Positions 1-10,328 are shown, numbered from the stretch's first letter. The stretch is DNA of 64,000 bases from Dongia deserti (GCF_003574735.1 NZ_QORW01000012.1:140923-204922), one strand, 5' to 3'. Numbers and translations are program-made. The notes: generated by a model from the sequence alone, not told the origin.

Positions 1-38
1 GTCCGTCTTCGCTTGCGCTTCGCTCCAGCTATGCCGGA

Positions 39-100
39 CACGCTTCGCCCTGTCGGTCTCTCGTGGCTGTGCCACGCGTAGCCCGATAGGGCGAAGCGTG
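39..100. repeat. Long imperfect palindrome beside tRNA-Val
   Basis: An 18-base arm (39-56) pairs with 83-100 with one G-T mismatch. A second short stem (CGTGGC/GCCACG) lies inside. The whole element can fold into one long hairpin directly at the 3' end of the tRNA-Val gene, whose CCA end it touches. It may act as a transcription terminator for the tRNA or be a dispersed intergenic palindrome. The flanking bases 1-38 also end in short inverted repeats (GTCCG/CGGAC). No coding potential is seen here. Confidence 0.6.
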
Positions 101-174
101 GTGGGCGATGACGGACTCGAACCGCCGACATCTTCCGTGTAAAGGAAGCGCTCTACCAACTGAGCTAATCGCCC
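99..174 (-). tRNA. tRNA-Val (anticodon TAC)
   Basis: Read on the minus strand the segment starts GGGCGAT and ends ATCGCCC-A-CCA, giving a perfect 7-bp acceptor stem with an encoded CCA tail. The D-arm (TTAGCTCAGTTGGTAGAGC), an anticodon stem CTTCC/GGAAG around the loop TTTACAC, and a T-arm GGCGG-TTCGAGT-CCGTC are all intact. The anticodon TAC reads valine codons. Length is 76 nt. Confidence 0.97.
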
Positions 175-308
175 TACCCAGTTTGGTTTAGAGAATCAGT
201 GCTGCCGACACAAGTGCTTGCCTCGGCCGGGCCAATCTAGTGCCGGCACAATGGAAGCCACACCATAGGTGATGAGAAGCTGACGCTTCCCTTCAGATGA
301 CCGCAGCT

Positions 309-345
309 AAAATGAAACCGGCCGCTTGATCAGAGCGGCCGGTTC
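309..345 (-). terminator. Rho-independent terminator of hupB
   Basis: Two perfect 11-base arms (316-326 and 334-344, AACCGGCCGCT and its complement) flank a 7-nt loop. On the minus strand the stem is followed by a T-rich run (TTTCATTTT). It lies about 35 bases past the hupB stop codon. Confidence 0.85.
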
Positions 346-378
346 TTCATCGCACCGAAGTGCGGAATCAACCTGCCT

Positions 379-651
379 TCAGTTGACCGCGTCCTTGAGG
401 CCCTTGCCGGCTTTGAACTTCGGCAGCTTGGATGCGGGGATCTGGATCTCTTCACCAGTGCGGGGATTGCGCCCCTTCGACTTCGCGCGCTTCGCGACGC
501 TGAAGGTACCGAATCCGACCAGGCGCACCTCGTTGTTCTTCTTCAGCGCCTTCGTGATCGCGTCGAACACGGCATCGACGGCGCGGGCTGCGTCTGATTT
601 GGAAAGGCCGGTATCGTCGGCCACTTCCGCAATCAAATCGTTCTTGTTCAC
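379..651 (-). CDS. hupB: HU family DNA-binding protein
   Basis: This is a 90-residue histone-like protein that bends and compacts DNA as a dimer in the nucleoid. The whole sequence fits the HU fold: [11 protein letters not shown] at the N-terminus, the GFGTFSV turn near residue 47, and the DNA-binding arm with the signature RNPRTGEEI near residues 61-69. Length is exactly the family norm. The start is a GTG at 649-651, preceded by a G-rich Shine-Dalgarno (AAGGGGGGG). It lies downstream of lon in the same direction, a pairing common in alphaproteobacteria, but a lon hairpin (760-796) separates them, so hupB probably has its own promoter. A strong terminator follows. Confidence 0.97.
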   Translation of the reverse strand: MNKNDLIAEVADDTGLSKSDAARAVDAVFDAITKALKKNNEVRLVGFGTFSVAKRAKSKGRNPRTGEEIQIPASKLPKFKAGKGLKDAVN

Positions 652-759
652 TGGGTACCCCCCCTTGCTCTTTAGACCGGATAGATTGATTTGGCTGGAT
701 TGGTTCTGCTAGGCCCTGAACGCGAGATTTTAGAGCCCGGTTTTCGAAACAGTCAATGC

Positions 760-796
760 GAGAACCGCGATTATCCCCAGGATAATCGCGGCTCTC
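760..796 (-). terminator. Hairpin between lon and hupB, probable lon terminator
   Basis: Arms 760-775 and 781-796 are 16 bases long and complementary except for one G-T pair, with a 5-nt loop. The hairpin starts about 45 bases past the lon stop codon. The T-tract on the minus strand is weak (GCATTGACTGTTTCG), so it may attenuate or stabilise the 3' end rather than terminate fully. Confidence 0.55.
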
Positions 797-841
797 AGCC
801 TGTTTGTCAGATGTTTGTTAGAAGCGGAAAATGCTGTGCGA

Positions 842-3256
842 TCAGTGCGTCACAATGCCGACGTCCTCATCGCCCGGCTTCTCGGTACCGACAGGTGTGC
901 CTGGTTCCGCCGGTTCGATCCACTCGATCGGAGTAAGCGGACTGGCGAGCGCGTTCTTCAGCACTTCATCGACAGTCGCTACCGGCACGATCTCCAGACC
1001 ACGCTTCACGTTGTCCGGAATGTCGGCCAAGTCCTTCTCATTCTCGGATGGAATGAGAACGGTCTTGATGCCCGCGCGCAGCGCGGCCAACAGCTTCTCC
1101 TTCAAGCCGCCGATCGGCAACACGCGACCGCGCAGCGTGACCTCGCCCGTCATCGCAACATCGCGCCGCGCCGGAATAGCGGTAAGCACCGACACGATCG
1201 TCGTCACCATCGCAACACCGGCGGAGGGTCCATCCTTCGGCGTCGCGCCTTCCGGCACGTGCACGTGGATGTCTTTGCGATTGAACAAGGTCGGCTTGAT
1301 GCCGAACTCGGCCGCGCGCGACTTGACGAAGGATTCTGCGGCCTGGACCGACTCCTTCATCACATCGCCGAGCTTGCCGGTCGCGATCACCTTGCCTTTG
1401 CCGGGCACCGTGACGGCCTCGATGGTCAGGATGTCGCCGCCCACTTCGGTCCAGGCAAGACCGGTGACGACGCCCACCATGTCCTTCGCCTCCGCCTCGC
1501 CATAGCGGAATTTCCGGACACCCGCGAATTTCGCCACGTTACGGCGGCTGATCGAGACCTTCTTGAGATTCTTCATCAGAATCTCTTTGATCGACTTGCG
1601 CGCCAGATTGGCGATCTCGCGCTCCAGGTTGCGGACACCCGCCTCGCGCGTGTAGTAGCGCACCAGATCGCGGACCGCGTCTTCCGACAACGTCCATTCC
1701 GCCTTCTTCAGGCCATGATCCTTCATCTGCTTGGGGATCAGGTGGCGGAACGCGATCTCCACCTTCTCATCCTCGGTGTAGCCGGGGATGCGTATGACCT
1801 CCATGCGGTCCATCAGCGGCTGCGGCATGCGCAGCGTATTGGCGGTCGTGATGAACATCACGTCCGACAGGTCGTAGTCGACCTCCAGGTAATGGTCGTT
1901 GAAGTTGACGTTCTGCTCGGGGTCCAGAACCTCTAGCAGCGCCGATGACGGGTCGCCGCGCCAGTCTTGCCCCAGCTTGTCGATCTCGTCGAGCAGGAAC
2001 AGCGGGTTCGACGACTTTGCCTTCTTCATTGCCTGGATAATCTTGCCGGGCATTGAGCCGATATAGGTCCGGCGATGGCCGCGGATCTCCGCTTCGTCGC
2101 GCACGCCGCCGAGGGAGATGCGGATGAAGTTACGGCCCGTCGCCCGCGCGACCGACTTGCCGAGCGAGGTCTTGCCGACGCCCGGGGGACCGACGAGGCA
2201 CAGGATCGGACCCTTGATCTTCTTCTGGCGCTGCTGCACCGCGAGGTACTCGAGGATGCGCTCCTTGACCTTCTCGAGACCATAATGGTCGTCGTTCAGG
2301 ACCTTTTCGGCGAGCCTGATGTCCTTCTTGATCTTGGTCGGCTTGTTCCACGGAATCGACAACAGCCAGTCGAGGTAGTTGCGCACGACCGTGGCTTCTG
2401 CCGACATCGGGCTCATGGTGCGCAGCTTCTTGACCTCTGCGCCGGCTTTCTCACGCGCTTCCTTCGAGAGCTTGGTCTTCTTGATGCGCTCCTCGAGCTC
2501 GGCCAGCTCGTCGCGACCGTCCTCGGATTCGCCCAGCTCCTTCTGGATCGCCTTCATCTGTTCGTTCAGGTAGTACTCGCGCTGCGTCTTCTCCATCTGA
2601 CGCTTCACGCGCGAGCGGATGCGCTTCTCTACCTGCAGGACGCCGATCTCGCCCTCCATGAAGGAGAACACCTTCTCCAGACGCGCCGACACTGACGCGA
2701 TCTCGAGCAGCTCCTGCTTGTCGGCGATCTTCAGCGTCAGATGCGAGGCCACCGTGTCGGCCAGCTTCGAGGGATCATCGATCTGGTTGACCGAGACCAG
2801 CACCTCCGGCGGAATCTTCTTGTTGAGCTTAATGTACTGCTCGAACTGCGTGATCACGGAGCGGGCGAGCGCCTCGACCTCCTTGCCCTCATTATCGCTC
2901 TCCGCCATCTCGTCGGCGCGAGCGACGAAGAAGGGATCGATCTCCGGGAACTCGGCAATCTTCGCGCGCATGCCGCCTTCAACCAGCACCTTCACGGTGC
3001 CGTCGGGCAGCTTCAGCAGTTGCAGGACGGTGCCGACCGTGCCGACGCTGTACATATCTGCCGGGCCGGGATCGTCCTGGGCAGCGTTGCGCTGGGTGAC
3101 AAGGAGAATCTGCTTGTCCTCCTTCATCACGTCTTCGAGAGCGCGCACCGACTTTTCGCGCCCGACGAACAGCGGCACGATCATGTGGGGGAAGACCACA
3201 ATGTCCCGCAGCGGGAGGACCGGATACTTCTGTAGGACGGGATTTTCTTGCGTCAT
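842..3256 (-). CDS. lon: ATP-dependent protease La (Lon)
   Basis: Lon is a cytoplasmic homohexameric AAA+ serine protease that degrades misfolded and selected regulatory proteins. The 804 residues match the family length. Order: N-terminal substrate-binding LAN domain (about 10-205, starting [11 protein letters not shown]), helical region, AAA+ module with Walker A GPPGVGKT (356-363) and Walker B LFLLDEID (419-426), then the protease domain. The catalytic dyad is visible: Ser678 in KDGPSAG and Lys721 in GGLKEK. It follows clpP and clpX on the same strand, with a 283-base gap before it, so it is likely transcribed separately or from an internal promoter. Nothing is degenerate. Confidence 0.98.
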   Translation of the reverse strand: MTQENPVLQKYPVLPLRDIVVFPHMIVPLFVGREKSVRALEDVMKEDKQILLVTQRNAAQDDPGPADMYSVGTVGTVLQLLKLPDGTVKVLVEGGMRAKIAEFPEIDPFFVARADEMAESDNEGKEVEALARSVITQFEQYIKLNKKIPPEVLVSVNQIDDPSKLADTVASHLTLKIADKQELLEIASVSARLEKVFSFMEGEIGVLQVEKRIRSRVKRQMEKTQREYYLNEQMKAIQKELGESEDGRDELAELEERIKKTKLSKEAREKAGAEVKKLRTMSPMSAEATVVRNYLDWLLSIPWNKPTKIKKDIRLAEKVLNDDHYGLEKVKERILEYLAVQQRQKKIKGPILCLVGPPGVGKTSLGKSVARATGRNFIRISLGGVRDEAEIRGHRRTYIGSMPGKIIQAMKKAKSSNPLFLLDEIDKLGQDWRGDPSSALLEVLDPEQNVNFNDHYLEVDYDLSDVMFITTANTLRMPQPLMDRMEVIRIPGYTEDEKVEIAFRHLIPKQMKDHGLKKAEWTLSEDAVRDLVRYYTREAGVRNLEREIANLARKSIKEILMKNLKKVSISRRNVAKFAGVRKFRYGEAEAKDMVGVVTGLAWTEVGGDILTIEAVTVPGKGKVIATGKLGDVMKESVQAAESFVKSRAAEFGIKPTLFNRKDIHVHVPEGATPKDGPSAGVAMVTTIVSVLTAIPARRDVAMTGEVTLRGRVLPIGGLKEKLLAALRAGIKTVLIPSENEKDLADIPDNVKRGLEIVPVATVDEVLKNALASPLTPIEWIEPAEPGTPVGTEKPGDEDVGIVTH

Positions 3257-3539
3257 CGCAATGCAGACTCCAACAATTCAACAGGCAGACTAACCCCGCC
3301 GGTACCCCCTCGCAACTGCTTGACCGACCTAGGTTTACCGGCCGATATGGGGCGGCGTACGTCCGCTATTCCTCCTGCACGAACCATGCCGAACAAAGGT
3401 GGGCGAATTGCGGCAGGCGCGTCATAACGGCGCACGATGGGCGGGCGATTGCCCGTTGTTCCGTTAACTATCTGGTGGACAGCTCGGGCCCCTTCAAGGG
3501 CACGGTCAGCAAGTCCCGGATGCAGCGGATGCGGGGCTG

Positions 3540-4805
3540 CTACGCCCCGGCAGCGTCGCCCCGGCGATCCGTGTAAATGTACAGCGGCTTGGCCTTGCCC
3601 TCGACCACTTCCCGGCTGATCACGATGGCTTCGACGCCATCAAGGCTGGGCAGGTCGAACATCGATTCGAGAAGGATCGCTTCCATGATGGACCGCAGGC
3701 CGCGCGCACCGGTCTTGCGTGCGATCGCCTTGCGCGCGATCGCACCCAGCGCATCCTCGGCAAAATCGAGGCGGACGTCTTCCATCTCGAACAGCCGCTG
3801 ATACTGCTTCACCAGCGCGTTCTTCGGCTCCGTCAGGATCTTGACCAGGGCTTCTTCGTCCAGGTCCTCCAGCGTCGCCACGACGGGCAGGCGGCCGACG
3901 AATTCCGGGATGAGGCCGAACTTCAGCAGGTCCTCCGGCTCGACCTCGCGCAGCACTTCGCCCGCGCGCCGGTCGTCCGGACCGCGCACGTCGGCGCCGA
4001 AGCCGATGGCGGAGCCGCCGCGGCCGCGCTGCGCAATGATCTTCTCAAGGCCCGCAAACGCACCGCCGCAGATGAACAGGATGTTGGTCGTATCCACCTG
4101 CAGGAACTCCTGCTGCGGATGCTTGCGCCCACCCTGCGGGGGAACCGAAGCAACGGTGCCTTCCATGATCTTCAGCAGCGCCTGCTGCACGCCTTCGCCC
4201 GATACATCGCGGGTGATCGACGGGTTGTCGGATTTGCGGCTGATCTTGTCGACTTCGTCGATGTAGACGATGCCGCGCTGCGCGCGCTCGACATTGTAGT
4301 CGGCGGATTGCAGCAGCTTCAGAATGATGTTCTCTACATCCTCACCGACATAGCCGGCTTCGGTCAGCGTCGTGGCGTCGGCCATGGTGAACGGCACGTC
4401 GATGATGCGCGCCAGCGTCTGGGCCAAAAGCGTCTTGCCGCAACCGGTCGGGCCGACCAGCAGGATGTTGGACTTCGACAGCTCGACGTCGTTCTGCTTC
4501 CCGACATGCGCCAGGCGCTTGTAGTGATTGTGCACCGCGACGGAGAGCACCTTCTTGGCGTGCTCCTGCCCGATCACGTAATCGTCCAGCACCTTGCAAA
4601 TGTCGCGCGGGCTCGGGACACCGTCCCGCGAGCGCACCAGGGTCGTCTTGTGCTCTTCTCGGATGATGTCCATGCACAGCTCGACGCATTCATCGCAGAT
4701 GAAGACGGTCGGGCCGGCGATCAGCTTGCGGACCTCATGCTGGCTCTTTCCGCAGAAGGAGCAGTAGAGGGTGTTCTTTGAATCGCTGCCGCTGGACTTG
4801 TTCAT
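3540..4805 (-). CDS. clpX: ATP-dependent Clp protease ATP-binding subunit ClpX
   Basis: ClpX is the hexameric AAA+ unfoldase that feeds substrates to ClpP. The 421 residues contain the N-terminal C4 zinc finger (Cys15, Cys18, Cys37, Cys40), Walker A GPTGCGKT (118-125), the pore loop GYVGEDVE (151-158), Walker B IVYIDEVD (179-186) and the IGFG loop (267-270) that docks on ClpP. The C-terminal sensor-2 region [14 protein letters not shown] is intact. It lies 233 bases downstream of clpP on the same strand, the usual pairing. The ATG at 4805 gives the expected N-terminus. Confidence 0.98.
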   Translation of the reverse strand: MNKSSGSDSKNTLYCSFCGKSQHEVRKLIAGPTVFICDECVELCMDIIREEHKTTLVRSRDGVPSPRDICKVLDDYVIGQEHAKKVLSVAVHNHYKRLAHVGKQNDVELSKSNILLVGPTGCGKTLLAQTLARIIDVPFTMADATTLTEAGYVGEDVENIILKLLQSADYNVERAQRGIVYIDEVDKISRKSDNPSITRDVSGEGVQQALLKIMEGTVASVPPQGGRKHPQQEFLQVDTTNILFICGGAFAGLEKIIAQRGRGGSAIGFGADVRGPDDRRAGEVLREVEPEDLLKFGLIPEFVGRLPVVATLEDLDEEALVKILTEPKNALVKQYQRLFEMEDVRLDFAEDALGAIARKAIARKTGARGLRSIMEAILLESMFDLPSLDGVEAIVISREVVEGKAKPLYIYTDRRGDAAGA

Positions 4806-5038
4806 TCGCTATCCGTTCACACCTCAGCCGGCCAGATTCGGCCCTGCCTCGAACGCCATGTTAGCCTTGGAGGAATCGTCCGCACAACGGCTTTATGCCG
4901 CTGTGCGCCGTCCGACCGCCGCACTGTGGCGCCGGACCAATATATGACACTGGTTCGGGTCCAGCGCGATTGCCCGATCGGCCTATTTCGGGCCGAATCC
5001 AGGCTAGTCCCGGAATGGTCAGCAAAGGGTTAAGAACT

Positions 5039-5677
5039 TTATCTCTGCTCGTCCGTCCGAGGACGCTCGGCGATGACCTCGTCCACGAGCCCGAACTCTT
5101 TCGCCTCTGTAGGGGTCATGAACCGGTCGCGCTCCATGGCGTCTTCAATCGCCTTCAGATCCTGCCCGGTGTGCTTGACGTAAATCTTGTTCAGGCGATC
5201 CCGGGTCTTCAGGATCTCCTTGGCGTGGATCTCGATATCTGAAGCTTGGCCCTGGAACCCGCCGGAGGGCTGATGGATCATGATGTTCGAGTGCGGCAGG
5301 CTGAAGCGCTTGCCCTTTGCGCCCGCGGCGAGGAGCAGCGAGCCCGCCGAAGCAGCCAAGCCGACGCAGATGGTAGAAATGTCCGGTCGGACATACTGCA
5401 TCGTGTCATACATCGCGAGGCCCGAGGTCACCACGCCGCCCGGCGAGTTGATGTAGAGCGAGACCTCCTTGCTGGGATTCTCGGACTCCAGGAACAAAAG
5501 CTGGGCGCAAACCAGGCTCGCCATGTGGTCATTGACCGGACCCACGACGAAAATGATGCGCTCCTTGAGCAGCCGCGAGTAGATGTCGAACGCCCGCTCG
5601 CCGCGTGCGGTCTGCTCGACCACCATCGGGACCAGCATGTTGTTGTAGATGTCGATCGGATCGCGGTCTCTAATCAT
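5039..5677 (-). CDS. clpP: ATP-dependent Clp protease proteolytic subunit ClpP
   Basis: ClpP forms the tetradecameric serine protease chamber. The ATG at 5677 is chosen because a GAGGG Shine-Dalgarno lies 5-10 bases upstream; ATG 5689 and GTG 5710 are longer in-frame alternatives without a clear site. From ATG 5677 the protein is 212 residues. The catalytic triad is Ser110 (LAASAGS), His135 (IMIHQPSGG) and Asp184 (RDRFMTP), with the spacing of 25 and 49 residues seen in E. coli ClpP. The N-terminal [17 protein letters not shown] is the standard alphaproteobacterial form. It sits between tig and clpX on the same strand. Confidence 0.97.
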   Translation of the reverse strand: MIRDRDPIDIYNNMLVPMVVEQTARGERAFDIYSRLLKERIIFVVGPVNDHMASLVCAQLLFLESENPSKEVSLYINSPGGVVTSGLAMYDTMQYVRPDISTICVGLAASAGSLLLAAGAKGKRFSLPHSNIMIHQPSGGFQGQASDIEIHAKEILKTRDRLNKIYVKHTGQDLKAIEDAMERDRFMTPTEAKEFGLVDEVIAERPRTDEQR

Positions 5678-5775
5678 CTGAGCCCTCATTAAAACACTGT
5701 CATCCGGCACCGCCGGCGAATCACCATCTGCCGCCGATCATACGCTTGGTCTGGCGCTGTGCAATTGCACTGCGA

Positions 5776-7101
5776 TCAGGCGGCCTCGCCTTCCTTGCGG
5801 AACTCCTCGGGCGTCGCACGGCGCTCCGAAACTTGCGCGAGCTCCAGAATGAAGTCGATAACTTTGTCCTCATATATGGGCGCACGGAGCTGATTCAAAG
5901 CCTCCGGCGACTTTTGATAAAACTCGATGACCTGTTTCTCCTGTCCTGGGAAGCGGCGGGCCTCGGAAATAATGGCCCGCGTCAAATCATCATTCGGAAC
6001 CTGGATATTGTTGGAGCGGCCCACTTCCGAGAGCAGGAGGCCAAGCTTCACGCGCCGCTTGGCAATATCGCGATACTCGCTCTTCAGTTGCTCCTCGCTC
6101 TTGCCCTTGTCCTCAGCATCCAACCGATCGGCCTTCATGTCCGCCTCGATCTGCTTCCAGATCGCCTCGAACTCCGCTTCGACCAGGCCCTCCGGCAGCG
6201 TGAAATCGTGCTTGTCCGCCAGCTGGTCAAGAAGGACGCGCTTCAGGCGGGCGCGCGCGGCCAGCGTGTAGTCGCGTTCAATCTGCTCGCGCACGCGCTT
6301 GCGCAACGTCTCCAGATCGTCGGCGCCCAGCGCCTTTGCCATCTCGTCGTCGATCGGCTGATCCTTCAGCTGGCTGACCTGCTTCACCGTCACGTCGAAG
6401 TCGGCAGGCTTGCCCGCCAACTCCTTGTTGCCGTACTCGGCGGGGAACGTGACCTGCACGGTCTTCTTGTCGCTTTTCTTCAGACCGATGAGCTGATCCT
6501 CGAAGCCCGGGATGAACATGCCCGAGCCGAGCTCAAGGTGAAAATCCTCGGCCTTGCCGCCTTCGAACTCCTCGCCGTCGACCCGGCCCACGAAATCAAT
6601 CACCACGACATCGCCCGACTGTGCCGCGTGATCATCCGCCGCCGCCTCGGGCTTGCGCTGACGCTTGGCCAGGCGCTGCAGGCTTTCTTCGATTTCGGAA
6701 TCGGGCACGTCGACAACCGTGCGCTCCAGCTTGAGGGTCTTGAAATCGACCGGCGTGATCTCCGGGATCACTTCCATCGCAACGCTGAACTCGAGGTCCT
6801 TGCCGTCCTCGAACGCCACGATCTCGACCTTGGGCTGACCGGCCGGCCGCAGGTTGCGCTCGTTCAAAAGCTGGTGCGAGCCCTCGTGCACGGTCTTCTC
6901 CAGCACCTCGCCCATCACCGACTTCTCATAGCGCTGCTTCAACAGCTGCAGCGGCACCTTTCCCGGACGGAAGCCCGGCATGCGGATCCGCTCGCCCAGC
7001 TCCCTCAGGCGGCTCTCGATCTGTCCCTGGAGCGCGTCTGCAGGAACGACGACCTTGTATTCACGCTTGAGGCCAGTGGCGTTGGTTTCGGTGATCTGCA
7101 T
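5776..7101 (-). CDS. tig: Trigger factor (ribosome-associated chaperone)
   Basis: Trigger factor binds the ribosome exit tunnel and shields nascent chains; it also has peptidyl-prolyl isomerase activity. The 441 residues show the N-terminal ribosome-binding domain with the signature GFRPGKVP (43-50), a central FKBP-type isomerase domain (roughly 155-245, beginning around GDVVVIDFVGRVDG) and a long helical C-terminal chaperone domain. The last residues are acidic and short of any extension. Position upstream of clpP-clpX-lon is the classic order. The ATG at 7101 lies 70 bases from the tRNA-Leu gene. Confidence 0.97.
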   Translation of the reverse strand: MQITETNATGLKREYKVVVPADALQGQIESRLRELGERIRMPGFRPGKVPLQLLKQRYEKSVMGEVLEKTVHEGSHQLLNERNLRPAGQPKVEIVAFEDGKDLEFSVAMEVIPEITPVDFKTLKLERTVVDVPDSEIEESLQRLAKRQRKPEAAADDHAAQSGDVVVIDFVGRVDGEEFEGGKAEDFHLELGSGMFIPGFEDQLIGLKKSDKKTVQVTFPAEYGNKELAGKPADFDVTVKQVSQLKDQPIDDEMAKALGADDLETLRKRVREQIERDYTLAARARLKRVLLDQLADKHDFTLPEGLVEAEFEAIWKQIEADMKADRLDAEDKGKSEEQLKSEYRDIAKRRVKLGLLLSEVGRSNNIQVPNDDLTRAIISEARRFPGQEKQVIEFYQKSPEALNQLRAPIYEDKVIDFILELAQVSERRATPEEFRKEGEAA

Positions 7102-7170
7102 GGAAGGGCTCTATCCGCTGATTGATCGTTGTTGGCGGTACCGGCAAAGCGATGGCTGGCGAAAGTCGGG

Positions 7171-7255
7171 TGGTGCGGGCGGAGGGACTTGAACCCCCAC
7201 GACTTGCGTCACTGGAACCTAAATCCAGCGCGTCTACCAGTTCCGCCACGCCCGC
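7171..7255 (-). tRNA. tRNA-Leu (anticodon TAG)
   Basis: On the minus strand a 7-bp acceptor stem GCGGGCG/CGCCCGC closes the molecule, followed by discriminator A and an encoded CCA. The anticodon stem CTGGA/TCCAG holds the loop TTTAGGT, so the anticodon is TAG (leucine). A long variable arm, as expected for the leucine class, precedes the T-arm GGGGG-TTCAAGT-CCCTC. Length 85 nt including CCA. Confidence 0.97.
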
Positions 7256-7389
7256 CCGGCGTTCATCTCAAGCGCCATCGCGGGTTGCCGCCCCGCGGTT
7301 GTCGGGCGCGGATGTATCCCACGCTGGGCGTTGGCACAAGGAAAAAGCCAAATCCCGGCACCGCGCGGGCCCACTTTGCCGCCGTGGAA

Positions 7390-8892
7390 TTAACCCTTTC
7401 GCCCCAGGGCTTTGGCCAAAGCGGCCGGCAGCCGGTCGGGCAAATCCTCCGCGATCAACCCGATGCCAAAGCCTTCCGCCGCCCGGACGTGCAGCCACAC
7501 CCCCATGGAAGCCGCCAGAAACGGCGGCAGATGAAGTCCCAGCAGGCCGGTGATGATGCCGGCCAGAACATCGCCCGACCCGGCCGTCGCCAGCGTCGGG
7601 GGCGCGCAACCGGAGATGATGGTGCCGCCATCCGGCGCCGCGATAACGGTGTCCGAGCCCTTCAGCACAATGATGCAGCCGGTCCGGCGAGCAGCCTGTA
7701 CCGCGCGCTCGATCTTGCTGGCACGTGCCACCAGGTCCGGGAACAGCCGGCCGAACTCGCCCTCGTGCGGCGTCAGCACGATCTCCGCATGACCACCGAC
7801 CAGGGCGTCGCTGCCCGCCAACACGGTCAACCCGCCGCCATCAATGACCATCGGCCGGCCGAAGGCGATGCAAGTCCGCACGAGATCGCCGGTATGGGCA
7901 TCGGGCTCCAGGCCGCTGCCGACCAGGAGTGCGGAAATGCGCTCATCGCCTGCAATTGCGGCAAACGCCGCCAAGTCTGCAACCGGGCGGACGATCGCGC
8001 CGGGCAGGTCGCCGGCATAGATCGGCCAAGCCTCCGGCGGCACGGCCATCGTCAGCAGGCCGATGCCCACACGCCGCGCCGCACGCGCCGCGAGGCGGGC
8101 GGCGCCGGTCATGACGCCGCCACCGACGATGATCGCGTGACCGCGCTGATATTTGTGATCGCTCGGCTGCGGAAGCGGATAGGCCGACGACCACAAAGCC
8201 GGCGCATTCAACCAGCAGGCGGGGTTCGCCGCCGACAGATCCGCGGCACCGAAGCCGACATCGGCGACGAGAGTCTCGCCGCACTTGCCTGCGCCGGGTT
8301 GCAGGACATGCCCGCGCTTGCGCCAGTTGAACGTGACCGTAAGATCGGCATCGATCGCCACGCCCATTGCGCGCCCGTCATCGGCATGCACGCCACTCGC
8401 GATGTCCACAGCCACCACCGTGGCCGGCGATGCGTTCACAGCTTCGTTCAAGGCGGCGGTCTCGCCCTCCAGCGCGCGATCGAGGCCGATCCCGAACAAG
8501 GCATCCACGACGATTGCCGACCGATCGAGAGCGGCAAAAGTCGCGCGATCGGGCGTCCGCACATCACCTTGCCACAAGGAGGCGGCGCGTGCCGCATCGC
8601 CGGCATAGTTCGACTTGGCACGAACCGCATGGGCAAGGACGCGATAGCCGGCCCCGCGCAGAGTCTCGGCGACGATGAAGCCGTCGCCACCGTTGTTACC
8701 GGGCCCGCACAGCACATGAACCTCGCCACTGCCGTACACTGGCCAACGCGCCATGATTGCATCCGCCACCGCGACGCCGGCACGGCGCATCGCTTCGAAA
8801 CTCGGCAGGCCACGGGCGAAGGCGGCGCGTTCCGCGGCGCGCATCTCGGCACCGGTCAGCACGGCCAAATCAGGATGATCGCCTGGAAGCAT
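7390..8892 (-). CDS. nnr: Bifunctional NAD(P)HX epimerase / ADP-dependent NAD(P)HX dehydratase
   Basis: This fused metabolite-repair enzyme reconverts hydrated NADH and NADPH: the N-terminal YjeF_N domain interconverts the R and S epimers and the C-terminal ribokinase-like domain dehydrates the S form using ADP. The ATG at 8892 is chosen because GAGGTGGG lies just upstream and because it avoids overlap with the preceding gene, which stops at 8925; the open frame extends to 8982. From there the protein is 500 residues. Motifs: GPGNNGGDG (63-71) in the epimerase half, LTPHEGEFGRL in the middle, and AGSGDVLAG (about 435-442) in the dehydratase active site. Confidence 0.93.
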   Translation of the reverse strand: MLPGDHPDLAVLTGAEMRAAERAAFARGLPSFEAMRRAGVAVADAIMARWPVYGSGEVHVLCGPGNNGGDGFIVAETLRGAGYRVLAHAVRAKSNYAGDAARAASLWQGDVRTPDRATFAALDRSAIVVDALFGIGLDRALEGETAALNEAVNASPATVVAVDIASGVHADDGRAMGVAIDADLTVTFNWRKRGHVLQPGAGKCGETLVADVGFGAADLSAANPACWLNAPALWSSAYPLPQPSDHKYQRGHAIIVGGGVMTGAARLAARAARRVGIGLLTMAVPPEAWPIYAGDLPGAIVRPVADLAAFAAIAGDERISALLVGSGLEPDAHTGDLVRTCIAFGRPMVIDGGGLTVLAGSDALVGGHAEIVLTPHEGEFGRLFPDLVARASKIERAVQAARRTGCIIVLKGSDTVIAAPDGGTIISGCAPPTLATAGSGDVLAGIITGLLGLHLPPFLAASMGVWLHVRAAEGFGIGLIAEDLPDRLPAALAKALGRKG

Positions 8893-8924
8893 CAGTCGCC
8901 CACCTCGCGCATAGAGAAGGCTGG

Positions 8925-10262
8925 CTAGTTGAGGACAGGCCGGCAGAACTGGTTGCCGAACCGCTGCTTGATGTCCTCGCATGCTTTCTGTGCGGCGCCA
9001 AGATTGTTGAATGGACCCGCGAAGACACGATAAAGCGAGCCTTTCGCTTCGCCCAGAAAATACCGCCTGAGATCCAGTTCCAGTTTCCTGAGAAGGCCCG
9101 GATACTGCATGGTCAGCTTGTTCCAGTAGGAGCGCGCATCGCCCTCCTGCCCCGACGTATAGAGCCAGATGCGATAGACCCGCGCATCACCGGTCACCGA
9201 TTCCGCGACCGGCAGATCGGACTCAGGCTCCTGCGCCTCCGTGGGCGCCGGCGCCTCGCTGGCTGGACTCTCCACCGCGCTCTCTTCCGCCTGCTCCGCG
9301 TCGGCAGGCGGCGGAACGTCTTGTTCGGTGATCGGCTGCTTGGCTATCGCAGCCTCCGCCGGCGCCTCCGGCAGCGATGGAGCATCCGGCTGCTTGGCTT
9401 CGTCCGTTGCCGGTGACGCAGTTGCCTGCTGCGGTTCGGTCGGCACGGATTCCGGCAGCTGTGCTTCAGCCGGTTTGTCCGCCGGTTTCGTATCTCCGGT
9501 CTGCGGTTGTGGTGGCGGCGTTTCGGACTTCTGAGCCTGCGCCTGCTGCTCCTCCCCAGGCGTTGAGCTGACTGTCGGCTTGTCGAGCGCGGCAAGCTCC
9601 GCACGCGCCGGCTCAAAGCCGGCCGTCGCTGCACGCTCATACCACAGTCGCGCGGCAGCCAGATCCTTCGCAACGCCCGTGCCGTCGCGATAGTAGCTGG
9701 CAATCGCGAATTGGGCCTCGGGCAGGCCGCTTTCCGCCGCTTGCAGCATGTAGCCGGCGGCCTTCTTCATGTCCTTGGGGACGCCGCTACCGGATGCATA
9801 TTGCAGGCCCAGATTGAAGCGCGCCGTGATGTTGCCGCCATCGGCAGCTTTCGACCACAGCTCGATCGCTTTCGGCACGTCCTGCTTGACGCCGCGGCCA
9901 TCAGCGTAGAGCCGCGCAAGATTGTTGAGCGCGGGCGCGTAGCTCTGCGCCGCCGCCTTCTGGTACCAGTCGGCAGCAGCCTTCGGATCGGCATGGGGCA
10001 CGCCCTGCCCCAGCTCGTAAAGCATGCCGAGGCCATGTTGCGCATGGGCATCGCCCGCTTTGGCGCTTTCAATCCATTCGGAGAAGGCGCGGGCATATTC
10101 CTTGCGGTTGAAGGCGGTCAAACCTGCGGCATAGTCGGCGGCCGCCGCGGATGAGAACAGCAAGAAGGCGGCGCCAAATGCGAACCCGACACGCCGCGCG
10201 CTCACCGCACCCAGCGCGCGAAACTTCCCCACCAGACCCCGAATCATGGTGCGAATCGCCAT
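8925..10262 (-). CDS. Sel1-repeat and SPOR-domain envelope protein
   Basis: About 445 residues from the ATG at 10262; ATG 10247 is an alternative, and the frame opens at a GTG 10313. An N-terminal hydrophobic segment (VGFAFGAAFLLFSSAAAA) is a signal peptide or anchor. It is followed by several Sel1-type tetratricopeptide-like repeats (AQHGLGMLYELGQGV, ARLYADGRGV, LGLQYASGSGV, IASYYRDGTGV). A long Pro/Glu/Ala-rich linker (about 230-360) leads to a C-terminal SPOR domain (RVYRIWLYTSGQ to QFCRPVLN), which in known cases binds denuded septal peptidoglycan. The protein is probably periplasmic and division-related. It precedes nnr by 32 bases. Confidence 0.8.
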   Translation of the reverse strand: MAIRTMIRGLVGKFRALGAVSARRVGFAFGAAFLLFSSAAAADYAAGLTAFNRKEYARAFSEWIESAKAGDAHAQHGLGMLYELGQGVPHADPKAAADWYQKAAAQSYAPALNNLARLYADGRGVKQDVPKAIELWSKAADGGNITARFNLGLQYASGSGVPKDMKKAAGYMLQAAESGLPEAQFAIASYYRDGTGVAKDLAAARLWYERAATAGFEPARAELAALDKPTVSSTPGEEQQAQAQKSETPPPQPQTGDTKPADKPAEAQLPESVPTEPQQATASPATDEAKQPDAPSLPEAPAEAAIAKQPITEQDVPPPADAEQAEESAVESPASEAPAPTEAQEPESDLPVAESVTGDARVYRIWLYTSGQEGDARSYWNKLTMQYPGLLRKLELDLRRYFLGEAKGSLYRVFAGPFNNLGAAQKACEDIKQRFGNQFCRPVLN

Positions 10263-10328
10263 GGCAACACTATGCGCCGCCGGATTTATGCGTGCAACGC
10301 GGGGCCCTTGCACCCGGAGTGCCTCGCC

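Noticed and set aside
815..1936. 373-codon plus-strand frame over lon
   Set aside because: Composition is typical of an antisense shadow and Lon occupies the other strand with full domain structure.
3257..3420. Heat-shock (sigma-32) promoter upstream of lon
   Set aside because: A CCCATAT-like -10 is present on the minus strand near 3345 but no matching CTTG -35 is seen at the right distance.
3253..3435. Short minus-strand frame between lon and clpX
   Set aside because: It overlaps the lon start, has no Shine-Dalgarno and no family resemblance.
5678..5710. Longer ClpP start at GTG 5710
   Set aside because: No Shine-Dalgarno fits; ATG 5677 has GAGGG in the right position and gives the usual N-terminus.
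7171..7260. Apparent proteins over the tRNA-Leu gene (plus frame from 7129; minus frame from 7249)
   Set aside because: The translated motifs GRRDLNPHDLRHWNL and MAELVDALDLGSSDASRG are well-known translations of tRNA-Leu; the tRNA is intact, so the frames are artefacts.
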